6,738 nt of DNA from NCBI GenBank assembly GCA_937129505.1, contig CAKZNJ010000023.1, forward strand, positions 1 to 6,738, written 5' to 3'. The translations under genes were made by a program, and so were the position numbers. The DNA is from an uncultured Anaerolineae bacterium (lineage in GTDB: Bacteria > Chloroflexota > Anaerolineae > Anaerolineales > UBA4823). The notes under the pieces are model-generated. The model made no database searches, was not told where the DNA came from, and saw only the letters and a program-made list of their open reading frames with translations. This document shows, one piece after another, positions 1 through 6,738 of this stretch (its first letter is position 1; each line of letters opens with the position of its first letter).

Positions 1-223
1 TGTCATCACAGGTATCGGTGCTACCACCCTAGAGGAGGCTTTTGCCATGCCTGCCCGATCGGTACCGAACGAGTCAAAACCTGCACAACCCATCCCTCAG
101 CCGCCAACGAACGCCGCACCGGCTGTCGTTCGAGTCTCTCGAGCTCCTTCCTTGCCTGCGGTCGATCCTAATAATTTGGATGTGCCTGCCTTCCTACGCC
201 GGCGCACCCCCCTTTCCGGATAG
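1..223 (+). CDS. ftsZ: Cell division protein FtsZ, C-terminal fragment (5' end outside window)
   Basis: FtsZ is the tubulin-like GTPase that polymerises into the cytokinetic Z-ring at the inner face of the membrane. Only the last 73 residues are present; the first complete codon is at base 2 and the stop is TAG at 221-223. Visible residues 1-6 (VITGIG) correspond to the final strand of the FtsZ fold, usually written VIATGF. Next comes a disordered linker rich in Pro and Ala (about residues 16-56), then the conserved C-terminal peptide NLDVPAFLRRR at residues 58-68. In known FtsZ proteins (for example LDIPAFLRKQAD in E. coli) this peptide binds FtsA and other membrane tethers. The linker is short, about 40 residues. 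The GTPase domain lies upstream of the window and cannot be checked. The combination of strand end, linker and tail peptide makes another family unlikely. Confidence 0.9.
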   Translation, partial: VITGIGATTLEEAFAMPARSVPNESKPAQPIPQPPTNAAPAVVRVSRAPSLPAVDPNNLDVPAFLRRRTPLSG

Positions 224-226
224 CTT

Positions 227-460
227 ATGGACGCCAAAAAGATCAAAGAAATCATTCAACGGATTTACCAACGGTACCCCTCCCTGCGGGGAATTGCCCC
301 TCAGGTGAGGGAAATCTTCATCCCTGAACTCGGCCAGAAGCGCATTACGCTAACCTTTCGCACCACCTCTCTGACAGAGAATAACAGGCGGATCTCAAAG
401 TGGATACGGGCTACGGTCAATGAACAGGGCAAAATCGTTAAAATTTCCTCTTCAAAATAA
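227..460 (+). CDS. Small basic hypothetical protein directly downstream of ftsZ (77 aa)
   Basis: I do not recognise this family. The ATG lies three bases after the ftsZ stop, so co-transcription and probably translational coupling with ftsZ are expected; the only Shine-Dalgarno-like bases are a weak GGA at 218-220. The protein is short, soluble and Lys/Arg-rich, with no signal peptide or membrane segment. An N-terminal amphipathic helix (about residues 3-16, DAKKIKEIIQRIYQRY) is followed by a likely strand (about 38-46, QKRITLTFR), a helix (about 51-64) and a final strand (about 69-74), suggesting a small alpha/beta fold. An alternative frame in the same stretch (ATG at 42, ending at 308) is a shadow because it overlaps the real ftsZ frame. 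The tight position behind ftsZ supports a real gene; function is unknown. Confidence 0.7.
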   Translation: MDAKKIKEIIQRIYQRYPSLRGIAPQVREIFIPELGQKRITLTFRTTSLTENNRRISKWIRATVNEQGKIVKISSSK

Positions 461-704
461 TTCCATTCATCACCTGTTTTATGCCGAGGCAGGGAGTCGG
501 CTGGAAAGAATTGAAATCCAGTTCTGGCGTTTCTTTATTCAGCTAGCTACTTATCTTCGCACGAGCAGGGAGGATTCTCCAGTTTGCCAAGAAAGCAGTG
601 ATTCCCCTGTTAATACCAAAGGTTGGCAAAAATACCTTCTCGTTTCTGCGCTCAGTTTATTTCTCGGTCTTTTGCTCGGTTATCACAGCGAACAATTATT
701 CTGA
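420..704 (+). CDS. Small hypothetical protein with one C-terminal transmembrane helix (94 aa)
   Basis: Not a recognised family. The frame begins at an ATG inside the 3' end of the preceding gene and overlaps it by 41 bases in another frame. No later ATG, GTG or TTG gives a credible alternative start before the helical region, so ATG 420 is kept with reservation. Residues 1-50 are polar to amphipathic, with a possible amphipathic helix around 27-47 (RLERIEIQFWRFFIQLATYL). Residues 50-68 form a Ser/Pro/Asp-rich spacer. Residues 71-88 (KYLLVSALSLFLGLLLGY) form one clear membrane helix six residues from the C-terminus. This tail-anchored layout would put the bulk of the protein in the cytosol. 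The hydrophobic segment and co-oriented neighbours favour a real gene, but the first 14 or so residues may be read-through of the overlap and the true start may differ. Confidence 0.55.
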   Translation: MNRAKSLKFPLQNNSIHHLFYAEAGSRLERIEIQFWRFFIQLATYLRTSREDSPVCQESSDSPVNTKGWQKYLLVSALSLFLGLLLGYHSEQLF

Positions 705-725
705 AAGGTGTTTGTGCATTAGCAA

Positions 726-1445
726 ATGAAACATCGCCCCTGGTTATCCTACCTTTTATTATTTTCCGTTTTCTTCCCCATCGGTTATTGGACCGGCAGC
801 CAAATTTCACCGGCGAAACGGAATTCCACCCTCACTTATCCCTTGCTAAACACTCTCGCAAAAGTCTCCGCGTCGACGAATATCGGTGCTCCAAATTTTG
901 AATACCCAGCCTTAGACCAAAGAAGTCTGCCCAACAGCGAGGCGGCACAAACGAATCTCTTGCTCCTCTTTGTCGATGACCTGGGCACTGAAAAGTCCGT
1001 CTTGAACAGTATGTGGTTGATAGTCCAACCACAAGATTCATCCCGTTTGATCTTTTTGCCAGTCTTTCAAGAAAACAATCCCATCCAAGACCTCTCCTCA
1101 ACCTTCCAAGTTGAACGTGGCAACTTGAACCCTCGCTTTATCAAGGCAATCCAAAAACGTGAGATTTTATGGCATTCTTCCATCCTCCTCGATCAAACTG
1201 CCCAGAAAAAGGTCATGGAGCTAATGGAACAGCCTCTGGGAGAGGAGCTTCCCTCATCGCTAGAGTTCCTGACCATTGTATGTGAAAAAATGCCCCTTTA
1301 TCCGCACCTTTTCCACGAGCTCACCAAACTTATCCCTGAACACCTCACTGCCGATTTTGACCTGAAGCTGTCGCTGGATCTCTGGCAATTCCGTTCTGCG
1401 GGACATCTCCCCTTTGTGTGTGAATTTCCCACCTTGCTGCCCTAA
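726..1445 (+). CDS. Membrane-anchored, degenerate LytR-CpsA-Psr (LCP)-like protein (239 aa)
   Basis: The N-terminus holds a membrane anchor at about residues 6-22, then a low-complexity linker to about residue 75, placing the rest outside the membrane. Residues 77-112 (NLLLLFVDDLGTEKS, then NSMWLIVQP and SRLIFLPV) resemble the LCP start, where a hydrophobic strand ends in GVDxR, then SDTMMLVSVNP and a strand ending in SIPRD. Residues 143-167 fit the LCP strand and helix usually read as IDYYVVVDFxGFxxLVDAL. Residues 197-236 fit the family's C-terminal helices and last strand (IPEHLTADFDLKLSLDLW, then HLPFVCEFP). True LCP enzymes transfer lipid-linked glycopolymers to peptidoglycan; here the arginines around GVDxR and IPRD are missing and the central part is shortened, so catalysis looks lost. 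The family call is by eye and tentative. An AAAGG at 704-708 is rather far (17 bases) from the ATG; a GTG at 714 hits a stop two codons later. Confidence 0.7.
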   Translation: MKHRPWLSYLLLFSVFFPIGYWTGSQISPAKRNSTLTYPLLNTLAKVSASTNIGAPNFEYPALDQRSLPNSEAAQTNLLLLFVDDLGTEKSVLNSMWLIVQPQDSSRLIFLPVFQENNPIQDLSSTFQVERGNLNPRFIKAIQKREILWHSSILLDQTAQKKVMELMEQPLGEELPSSLEFLTIVCEKMPLYPHLFHELTKLIPEHLTADFDLKLSLDLWQFRSAGHLPFVCEFPTLLP

Positions 1446-1553
1446 CAAAACATCCTCGCTCCTTCGCTTTTACTTAGGTGATTCTGCCCGATCAAGCTAG
1501 GCATAGTTCTTGCATCAATTCAACCATAGTGATCGCCACCGGTTTCCATGTCT

Positions 1554-1558
1554 GGGAG
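1554..1558 (+). promoter_or_regulatory. Shine-Dalgarno site (GGGAG) deciding the start at 1567
   Basis: GGGAG lies 8 bases before the ATG at 1567, an ideal spacing. A longer version of the reading frame would start at a TTG at 1510, but its extra 19 residues are polar, have no ribosome site at proper distance and would sit in front of a hydrophobic N-terminus. A second ATG at 1573 is also in frame, but with wider spacing (14 bases). Confidence 0.65.
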
Positions 1559-1566
1559 TTTGGGAA

Positions 1567-1893
1567 ATGTCTATGGTAACGCCTTTCAATCTCTTGCTTT
1601 TGATCATCATCACCTTATTCACCTTCGGCAGCCTTTCAATTCTAGCGGGAATGATTATCCTCATTACTCGCGCGTACAGCAGTGAGCTGAAAGCTTTAGC
1701 GGTTCAGACAAGCCGCTTGGTTCAGAAAGGGATAGCCGAAGACATTGCCAGCCTTGTTGGTCAGGCATCCACTTTGCTCAATGCGATCAACGAACTTATC
1801 CGCAGCACCGCTGGTTTGGGTTTCACCTTGATTTTGGTTGGTTTTGTATTGCTCAGCACAGCAGCTTTTATCGCCTATCAGATGGTGCAGTAA
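1567..1893 (+). CDS. Two-helix membrane protein of unknown function (108 aa)
   Basis: No recognised family. The start is set by GGGAG eight bases upstream. Residues 7-34 form a long hydrophobic first membrane helix (LLLLIIITLF to MIILIT), ending with RAYSSELK. Residues 38-80 form a largely amphipathic helical stretch, including LKALAVQTSRLVQKG and a segment rich in Ala, Leu and Ile with few charges. Residues 83-106 (GLGFTLILVGFVLLSTAAFIAY) form the second helix. Arg35 and Lys42 after the first helix suggest, by the positive-inside rule, that the central loop is cytosolic and both ends are outside. The stop is three bases before the ATG of the giant TPR gene, so the two are probably co-translated. 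It may anchor or recruit that protein to the membrane; this is inferred only from adjacency and topology. Confidence 0.75.
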   Translation: MSMVTPFNLLLLIIITLFTFGSLSILAGMIILITRAYSSELKALAVQTSRLVQKGIAEDIASLVGQASTLLNAINELIRSTAGLGFTLILVGFVLLSTAAFIAYQMVQ

Positions 1894-1896
1894 ACG

Positions 1897-4800
1897 ATGC
1901 TCGAACCAGCTTATCCTTCGTTGATCCGCCAATTAAAAAGTCTGTTACCCTCGAAAAGCTGGCAATGGATATTCCCCGCGCTACGTACGGACTCCCTCAT
2001 CTGGGAAAGCCTCTGCCACTATGAGCAGGTCTTCGGTGTCGCTGACCTAGCGGATTTGATCCAAAAACCAGAGGATTGTTCCCCAGCCGCTCTAGCTCTC
2101 AAGGCATTGAACTATCCCCGCTCTCCTCAAGAGCTGCGCGTTTTACCTCTCATCCCCATCGAACCAGCCTTCCGAGAGCAGGTCGAGGCTGCCGAGAACA
2201 CTCCCTTGCTTTCCATAAGAGATGCAGCTCTTAAAGCCTTAAACCTCCGTCAGAAACGACAAATGACAGGCTCATGGAACGACTGGACATCAGCTTTGCA
2301 AGATACTCCAACAACCGCCCTAGCTTGTTTATTCGGCATGATACCCGATCAGCTAGAGTTTCTCCAAGCTCTCCTTCCAACCCAAGTGGAACAAACCGAC
2401 AACGCAGAAGCTTATGAGCGAATTCTCAAGGTTATTCTGAGCAACCCTGCGCCGCTTTCTGTGCAGAGCGAGCTGATCAAAATCCTCCTGCGCACTTTAT
2501 CAGCAGCAGAGATCGAGATGCTCCATCAGATTCTCATCACGCTACAACCCACCTTGGCGAAAAGCATCCTGCCCGAAAAGGATCAATTGAGCACCGCTCC
2601 TTCGCATCAAAAAGGGATAGTGGCTACAGCAGAAGAAATATTCAACAAGCTTAAAAATTTACCAACGCATTTGCCACAAACGATGAGGATATTTGACCAA
2701 GGTGAGCCAAGCTTAAAAGTTCAACAACTGACCCAAACTATTAAACTCACCGCTCAAACTCAAGCGTTAATGCTTGTTAAGTTGGCTATCCTCTCCGAAC
2801 TCAATGCCGACCTGGCTGAAGCAGCCTCCCATTGGCACAATGCCATAAGTTTGCAACCCCATTCAGATATTCTGAAAGCCATGCACCGACTCAGCCGAAG
2901 TTATGCTGTGCATTCGGGAAATTCTGCCGAAAAGGATATATCTTCACCTCTACCCGAAACACCTTCCGAACTGCTCCGCTTGAGTTTTCTATTACCAGAA
3001 GATTCACAAGGTGTGATAGCATCCGCTGAAGATAGAACGACGCTAAAGGGAGTTGCACTTAGAGCATTCGAGGAAATCAAATCCCTTGCCACTTCTGACC
3101 CCTTCCTAAGCGATCAAGAAATTTTCCTCTACTTGCTCGCCCAGTTGTGTGATCACTACCTCCGCAGGGGTTTCTATTCGCTGGCTCAACATGCGGTTTC
3201 CGCACTATTGGGTTATAAGCCCGATCATCCTCCCCTTCTCTCCCTGTTGGCTGTCCTGCTCCACGCTCAGGGTCTCCACGATCAAGCCCTAAATCTACTC
3301 CACTTGCTTGAAGGTTTGCTGCCCGACGATGACCGTCTGCGCCCCCTCCTAGCGCAGAGTCATGCCGCAAACGGAGAATGGGTCAAAGCTCTGCAACGCT
3401 GGCAGCAGCTCCCACCTTCTGCTATACACCCTCAATCCTATTACGAGCTTATCGCCTGCGCGATTCAATCAGGTCAAATCAAGGTTGCTCAGACGAAAGT
3501 TAACGACACCATTGCCCACCTGCCCAAAGACGGAATCTCCCTTAGTTTATGGGCGGAAATCGAGACCAATGCCAACGCTCAAAAAAGATTGGAAACCCAC
3601 GAGCAGGCTATTGAGCTTACTCCCTCTGAAGTGTTTGTTTGGTTGGCTTATGCCCGTGCTACCACAGAGCTATCCGATGCTAGCCGCGCGCTGGACATCC
3701 TCAAAGCAGCGGAACAAACGCTGCCCAACAATCCCTTTATTCAATGTGTGTTGGGTGAATTTTATTTAGTCAATCAACAGCCTAGCCTTGCCCTACATCA
3801 TTTTCGAGCCGCAGCCGATCTAGCTCGGCATTATCAGCCGCTCACTTCCGCCACATCCGCTCACCAATTGCTCCTACAAGAAGGACAATTGCCTGATTTT
3901 GTAACCGAAATCAATTTGCGCTTCAATCCGGATTGGTTTAGCCCCCTGGTTACCTATGATCAATGGTATGGCAATCTGATTGCAAAATTAGGAGAAACCC
4001 TCCAGCAAGTTGGGGAGGTCGACGAAGCACGGAAATTCCTTGAAAGCGCCTTAGAGAATTACCCGGCGAACGAGATGCTCGCTTATCAAATCGCCCGAAT
4101 CGAGATGGCGGAGGGAAATTTTGCTTCCGCAGGGCAACGGTTGAAAGAGAGCGTGTTAAGCAAAACAAGAAATCCACAGGCAATGGTTGACTATGCGCGT
4201 TGTGCCTTGACGGTAGATCGGCTATCAACACCTGACGAAGTAATCGGCTTGCTTGAAAAAGTCCTTGAAGATAACCCAGAGCATTTTGAGGCGCTGATTC
4301 TCCTCGCTCAAGCACTTTCTAAAAGCGATCAACCCAAAGACGCTCTGAAACTATACGATCAAATTCTTCGCTTTCCCCAAGCGCACCAACCACCCCTCAG
4401 AGAACAGATAGCGTTTGACTTAAGCCAAACTGCGCTAGAAGCTGCGGAATATGAACTAGCATTGGCAACTTTGCTAGAGTGCGATCCCCAAAACCCGCTG
4501 ACCCAACAGCATCTGGCAGAAGCCTATTTGCACCTTGGCTTATTCCAAGAAGCTGCTCAAGCTGCAAACCGAGCCTGCTTCAGTACCGAGACAAACCTCG
4601 ATACCCTGATCTGGTATGCAAATTTATGTACCAAGCTCGCTCAATTGGACAGCGCACATGCCATCGAATTCAATCACTTTGCCATTGAAGCTTACCGAAA
4701 AGCTATTGAGCTAGCGCCTCAGCGCAGCGACCTTCATCTCGCATTAGTTGAAGCTCTAGATCAAGTTGGCGATAGCTTCTCTGCAAAACAGGTGCTCCTC

Positions 4801-6738
4801 AACTTCACCCATCCATCCGAAGCTGGCATGCCTCTCATCGCTTCGCAAGCCGAGCTTCTAAAAGCCGCCCAATATCTAGAGCGGTTGGGAGAACAGGAGG
4901 CAGCTTTAGCTTGTTACGAGAGAAGCTTAGCTTTACTGGACTTGGATAAAGACTCAGATCGGGATTTAGCAATCGAAAACTTGCGCCAAATTGCCTCCAT
5001 CCATAAACAAAACCAACGACCACAGGAGTTAAGGAATACTCTCGGCAGGGCACTTCGCCTCCGACCCAATGATACAGCCCTGTTTATGGATTATCTTGAT
5101 GCCTGGCTAGAAGAAAACAAAAATCGTTCTAGTCTTCAATTTGATAGTGAAATAGACTTTGACCTAATTCAAACCTTCGAAAATCTCCGCCAACAGCACC
5201 CTGAGAACAAATCGCTAACGCTCTTATATGCGTTGATCCTGCGTTGGAAGGGGAATTATGAGAAAGCCATTGATTTGCTAAGTAATCTGATCGCTGAGCT
5301 GTCAACAGTTAATGAAATCATCAACCATGAAAATCACTTATCCCTTTTAACGGCAGCGCTGACAGAATTGAGTCGGATTCACCGCAATCGAGGCGAGAGA
5401 CAACTTGCTGCGCATTGGCTGGAAGAAGGCATCCGGAAAATTGAAGCCAGTTCTCTAGCTTTGAAAAACGAGAGCGTTGAATTGTATTGCGATTGGTTCG
5501 AAAGCACCCTAACTCAAAACGATCAACGCCAGCCGCTGCTGTTTGAGTTATGCAACAAAAATCCCGATCATCTCAGGCTTATCGCCCTGATGAGCCGTAT
5601 AAAAGCCGAGCAGGGTGAATGGCGTGGGGCAAAAATGCTCTTTGAAACTGCTTTACAGGGGATCACAGAAAACAACGAAACTTCCTCCTCTTTCCATCCT
5701 GCGATTACAAAACTGCTTGATTATTCCAATCATCTAGAGACTCTCTATACGTTGGCTGATGTCGCCCGACGTCTAGCCCAGTGGAACCTGTCTCTAGAAC
5801 TGTTCAACCAAGCCATGCGGCTAGCACCTCCCGACCTTCGTATCCATTGCGAGAGACTACGCTTGCTGGTTCTAAGAGCCGAATATCAATTGATCTGTCA
5901 ACGCTTGAACATCGTCTCAAACGCTCCAGGTGCCGCTGCTGTAAACGAAGACGCCCAATCCGCATTCCAGGCATCCTTGGCGTATTTCCAAACCGAAGGT
6001 AATCTACCCGCAAAGGGGAATTTTGCTGAGGAGAAACGCATAAAGGAATGGATCGTACGTGGACAGCTAATCTTTGATCCCTCCGAAGAATTGTTGGCTC
6101 AAATCACTGAAGGGCAAGTTGCTGCCGACTTGATTGGGACAGGGCTAATGACTGCCTCGCCGTCCTTAAGGAATCGCCTGATTGCCGTTGCAGATGTATT
6201 TCAAGCCGATCTTTTGCTACAGTTTCAGGTGTCTTTATCGCTCCTTGATTCACAACCCGAGGTGGCTGTTTCCCAGCTCGAAGCTTTACTTCATCATCTC
6301 ACCGTTCAATCGCCCAACTTCTCCAGCGAACGGCACTGCATTCTCTCAAAGCAGCATTTCCTTGCCCTGCTCGGAGCTGCGTTTGGGCTCTCAATCTTGA
6401 AAAACCACACTGCCCCAGCAGAATGGCTGAAAGAAAAACATCTGCTTGCCTTGCAGGCGATGCAGCCTGCGCTTGAATTCTACCCCGATGAAGCAAACTG
6501 GCATTTCATGGCTGCTCAGCTTGCTGCCCTGGATTTATCAAACCAGGAGAATATTCAGATAGCCATTAGCCACTTGGAAAAGACTCTCCAATGGAACGCC
6601 TCATCCTTGGAAGTCCGTTTGAAATTAGCCCAACTTTACCTAACCCTCCAGCAACCCGATTCCGCCATCCAAGCCTTGGAAGGTGCTGAGGACAACCTCG
6701 GAGAACATCCGCTGGTCGATTACTGGTTGGCAAAAGCC
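1897..6738 (+). CDS. Giant TPR-repeat protein, 3' end outside window (at least 1614 aa)
   Basis: The frame from ATG 1897 runs without a stop to the last base, 1614 codons. No signal peptide or membrane helix is seen, so it is probably a cytosolic helical scaffold; TPR arrays bind protein partners. Residues 1-290 are helical and Leu-rich without clear repeats. From about 298 on, TPR-like helix pairs recur with the usual small residue, aromatic, Ala and Pro positions. Clear units include 450-476 (LLAVLLHAQGLHDQALNLL), 698-730 (VDEARKFLESALENYP), 873-893 (LAEAYLHLGLFQEAAQAAN), 929-941 (AIEAYRKAIELAP), 993-1011 (YLERLGEQEAALACYERSL), 1110-1128 (YALILRWKGNYEKAIDLL), 1286-1312 (LAQWNLSLELFNQAMRLAP) and 1577-1597 (LAQLYLTLQQPDSAIQALEGA). 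Degenerate stretches lie between them, for example about 1080-1095 and 1330-1480. The ATG follows the previous stop by three bases with only a weak GGTG at 1884-1887, suggesting translational coupling. No enzymatic motif was recognised. Confidence 0.93.
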   Translation, partial: MLEPAYPSLIRQLKSLLPSKSWQWIFPALRTDSLIWESLCHYEQVFGVADLADLIQKPEDCSPAALALKALNYPRSPQELRVLPLIPIEPAFREQVEAAENTPLLSIRDAALKALNLRQKRQMTGSWNDWTSALQDTPTTALACLFGMIPDQLEFLQALLPTQVEQTDNAEAYERILKVILSNPAPLSVQSELIKILLRTLSAAEIEMLHQILITLQPTLAKSILPEKDQLSTAPSHQKGIVATAEEIFNKLKNLPTHLPQTMRIFDQGEPSLKVQQLTQTIKLTAQTQALMLVKLAILSELNADLAEAASHWHNAISLQPHSDILKAMHRLSRSYAVHSGNSAEKDISSPLPETPSELLRLSFLLPEDSQGVIASAEDRTTLKGVALRAFEEIKSLATSDPFLSDQEIFLYLLAQLCDHYLRRGFYSLAQHAVSALLGYKPDHPPLLSLLAVLLHAQGLHDQALNLLHLLEGLLPDDDRLRPLLAQSHAANGEWVKALQRWQQLPPSAIHPQSYYELIACAIQSGQIKVAQTKVNDTIAHLPKDGISLSLWAEIETNANAQKRLETHEQAIELTPSEVFVWLAYARATTELSDASRALDILKAAEQTLPNNPFIQCVLGEFYLVNQQPSLALHHFRAAADLARHYQPLTSATSAHQLLLQEGQLPDFVTEINLRFNPDWFSPLVTYDQWYGNLIAKLGETLQQVGEVDEARKFLESALENYPANEMLAYQIARIEMAEGNFASAGQRLKESVLSKTRNPQAMVDYARCALTVDRLSTPDEVIGLLEKVLEDNPEHFEALILLAQALSKSDQPKDALKLYDQILRFPQAHQPPLREQIAFDLSQTALEAAEYELALATLLECDPQNPLTQQHLAEAYLHLGLFQEAAQAANRACFSTETNLDTLIWYANLCTKLAQLDSAHAIEFNHFAIEAYRKAIELAPQRSDLHLALVEALDQVGDSFSAKQVLLNFTHPSEAGMPLIASQAELLKAAQYLERLGEQEAALACYERSLALLDLDKDSDRDLAIENLRQIASIHKQNQRPQELRNTLGRALRLRPNDTALFMDYLDAWLEENKNRSSLQFDSEIDFDLIQTFENLRQQHPENKSLTLLYALILRWKGNYEKAIDLLSNLIAELSTVNEIINHENHLSLLTAALTELSRIHRNRGERQLAAHWLEEGIRKIEASSLALKNESVELYCDWFESTLTQNDQRQPLLFELCNKNPDHLRLIALMSRIKAEQGEWRGAKMLFETALQGITENNETSSSFHPAITKLLDYSNHLETLYTLADVARRLAQWNLSLELFNQAMRLAPPDLRIHCERLRLLVLRAEYQLICQRLNIVSNAPGAAAVNEDAQSAFQASLAYFQTEGNLPAKGNFAEEKRIKEWIVRGQLIFDPSEELLAQITEGQVAADLIGTGLMTASPSLRNRLIAVADVFQADLLLQFQVSLSLLDSQPEVAVSQLEALLHHLTVQSPNFSSERHCILSKQHFLALLGAAFGLSILKNHTAPAEWLKEKHLLALQAMQPALEFYPDEANWHFMAAQLAALDLSNQENIQIAISHLEKTLQWNASSLEVRLKLAQLYLTLQQPDSAIQALEGAEDNLGEHPLVDYWLAKA

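Noticed and set aside
42..308. 88-aa frame on the + strand over the ftsZ end
   Set aside because: It overlaps the ftsZ tail in another frame and the following gene, and its Ser/Pro/Arg-rich product looks like out-of-frame translation.
601..800. Similar membrane segments at the end of the 94-aa protein and the start of the LCP-like protein, suggesting duplication
   Set aside because: The likeness (Trp, then Tyr-Leu-Leu and hydrophobics) is limited to low-complexity membrane residues, and the underlying bases do not align beyond chance.
623..901. 92-aa + frame spanning two genes
   Set aside because: Out-of-frame shadow covering the end of the 94-aa gene and the start of the LCP-like gene.
832..1101. 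89-aa minus-strand frame
   Set aside because: Antisense to the LCP-like gene; Arg/Cys-rich composition with no recognisable motif.
1510..1566. TTG-started N-terminal extension of the 108-aa protein
   Set aside because: The ATG at 1567 has a well-spaced GGGAG, and the extension is polar and precedes a membrane helix.
1446..1566. Possible promoter or terminator in the 121-base gap (for example TTGCAT at 1510, CATAGT at 1502)
   Set aside because: No -35/-10 pair with proper spacing and no stem-loop followed by a T-run could be found by eye.
3077..3370. 97-aa minus-strand frame, and other short frames on both strands between 2832 and 6496
   Set aside because: All lie inside the continuous TPR coding frame and have compositions typical of antisense or out-of-frame translation.

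Overview
The window is a compact, single-strand (+) gene cluster of a bacterium. It starts in the last 73 codons of ftsZ, recognised by a Pro-rich linker and the C-terminal tail motif LDVPAFLRRR. GC content looks close to even (judged by eye). Nothing in the window is decisive for taxonomy. An Anaerolineae-like Chloroflexota source is my tentative guess from overall impression only. No mobile elements, RNA genes, CRISPR arrays or convincing terminators were seen.

Layout: (1) ftsZ 3' end, 1-223. (2) A small basic 77-aa protein, 227-460, three bases after ftsZ. (3) A 94-aa protein with one C-terminal membrane helix, 420-704, overlapping the previous gene by 41 bases. (4) A 239-aa membrane-anchored protein, 726-1445, that looks like a degenerate LytR-CpsA-Psr (LCP) domain lacking the usual catalytic arginine motif. 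(5) A 121-base gap. (6) A 108-aa protein with two membrane helices, 1567-1893, whose start is fixed by a good Shine-Dalgarno site. (7) A giant TPR-type helical-repeat protein that starts at 1897, three bases after the previous stop, and remains open through all 1614 codons to the window edge. This last gene fills 72% of the window.

How they may work together (inference): all genes are co-oriented and tightly packed behind ftsZ, and three of the four small genes encode membrane-anchored proteins. A plausible reading is a lineage-specific cell-envelope or division-associated module. In it, the two-helix protein could be the membrane partner of the cytosolic TPR scaffold, and the LCP-like protein a non-catalytic envelope factor. 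The sequence supports the gene order and the protein architectures; the shared function is a hypothesis.
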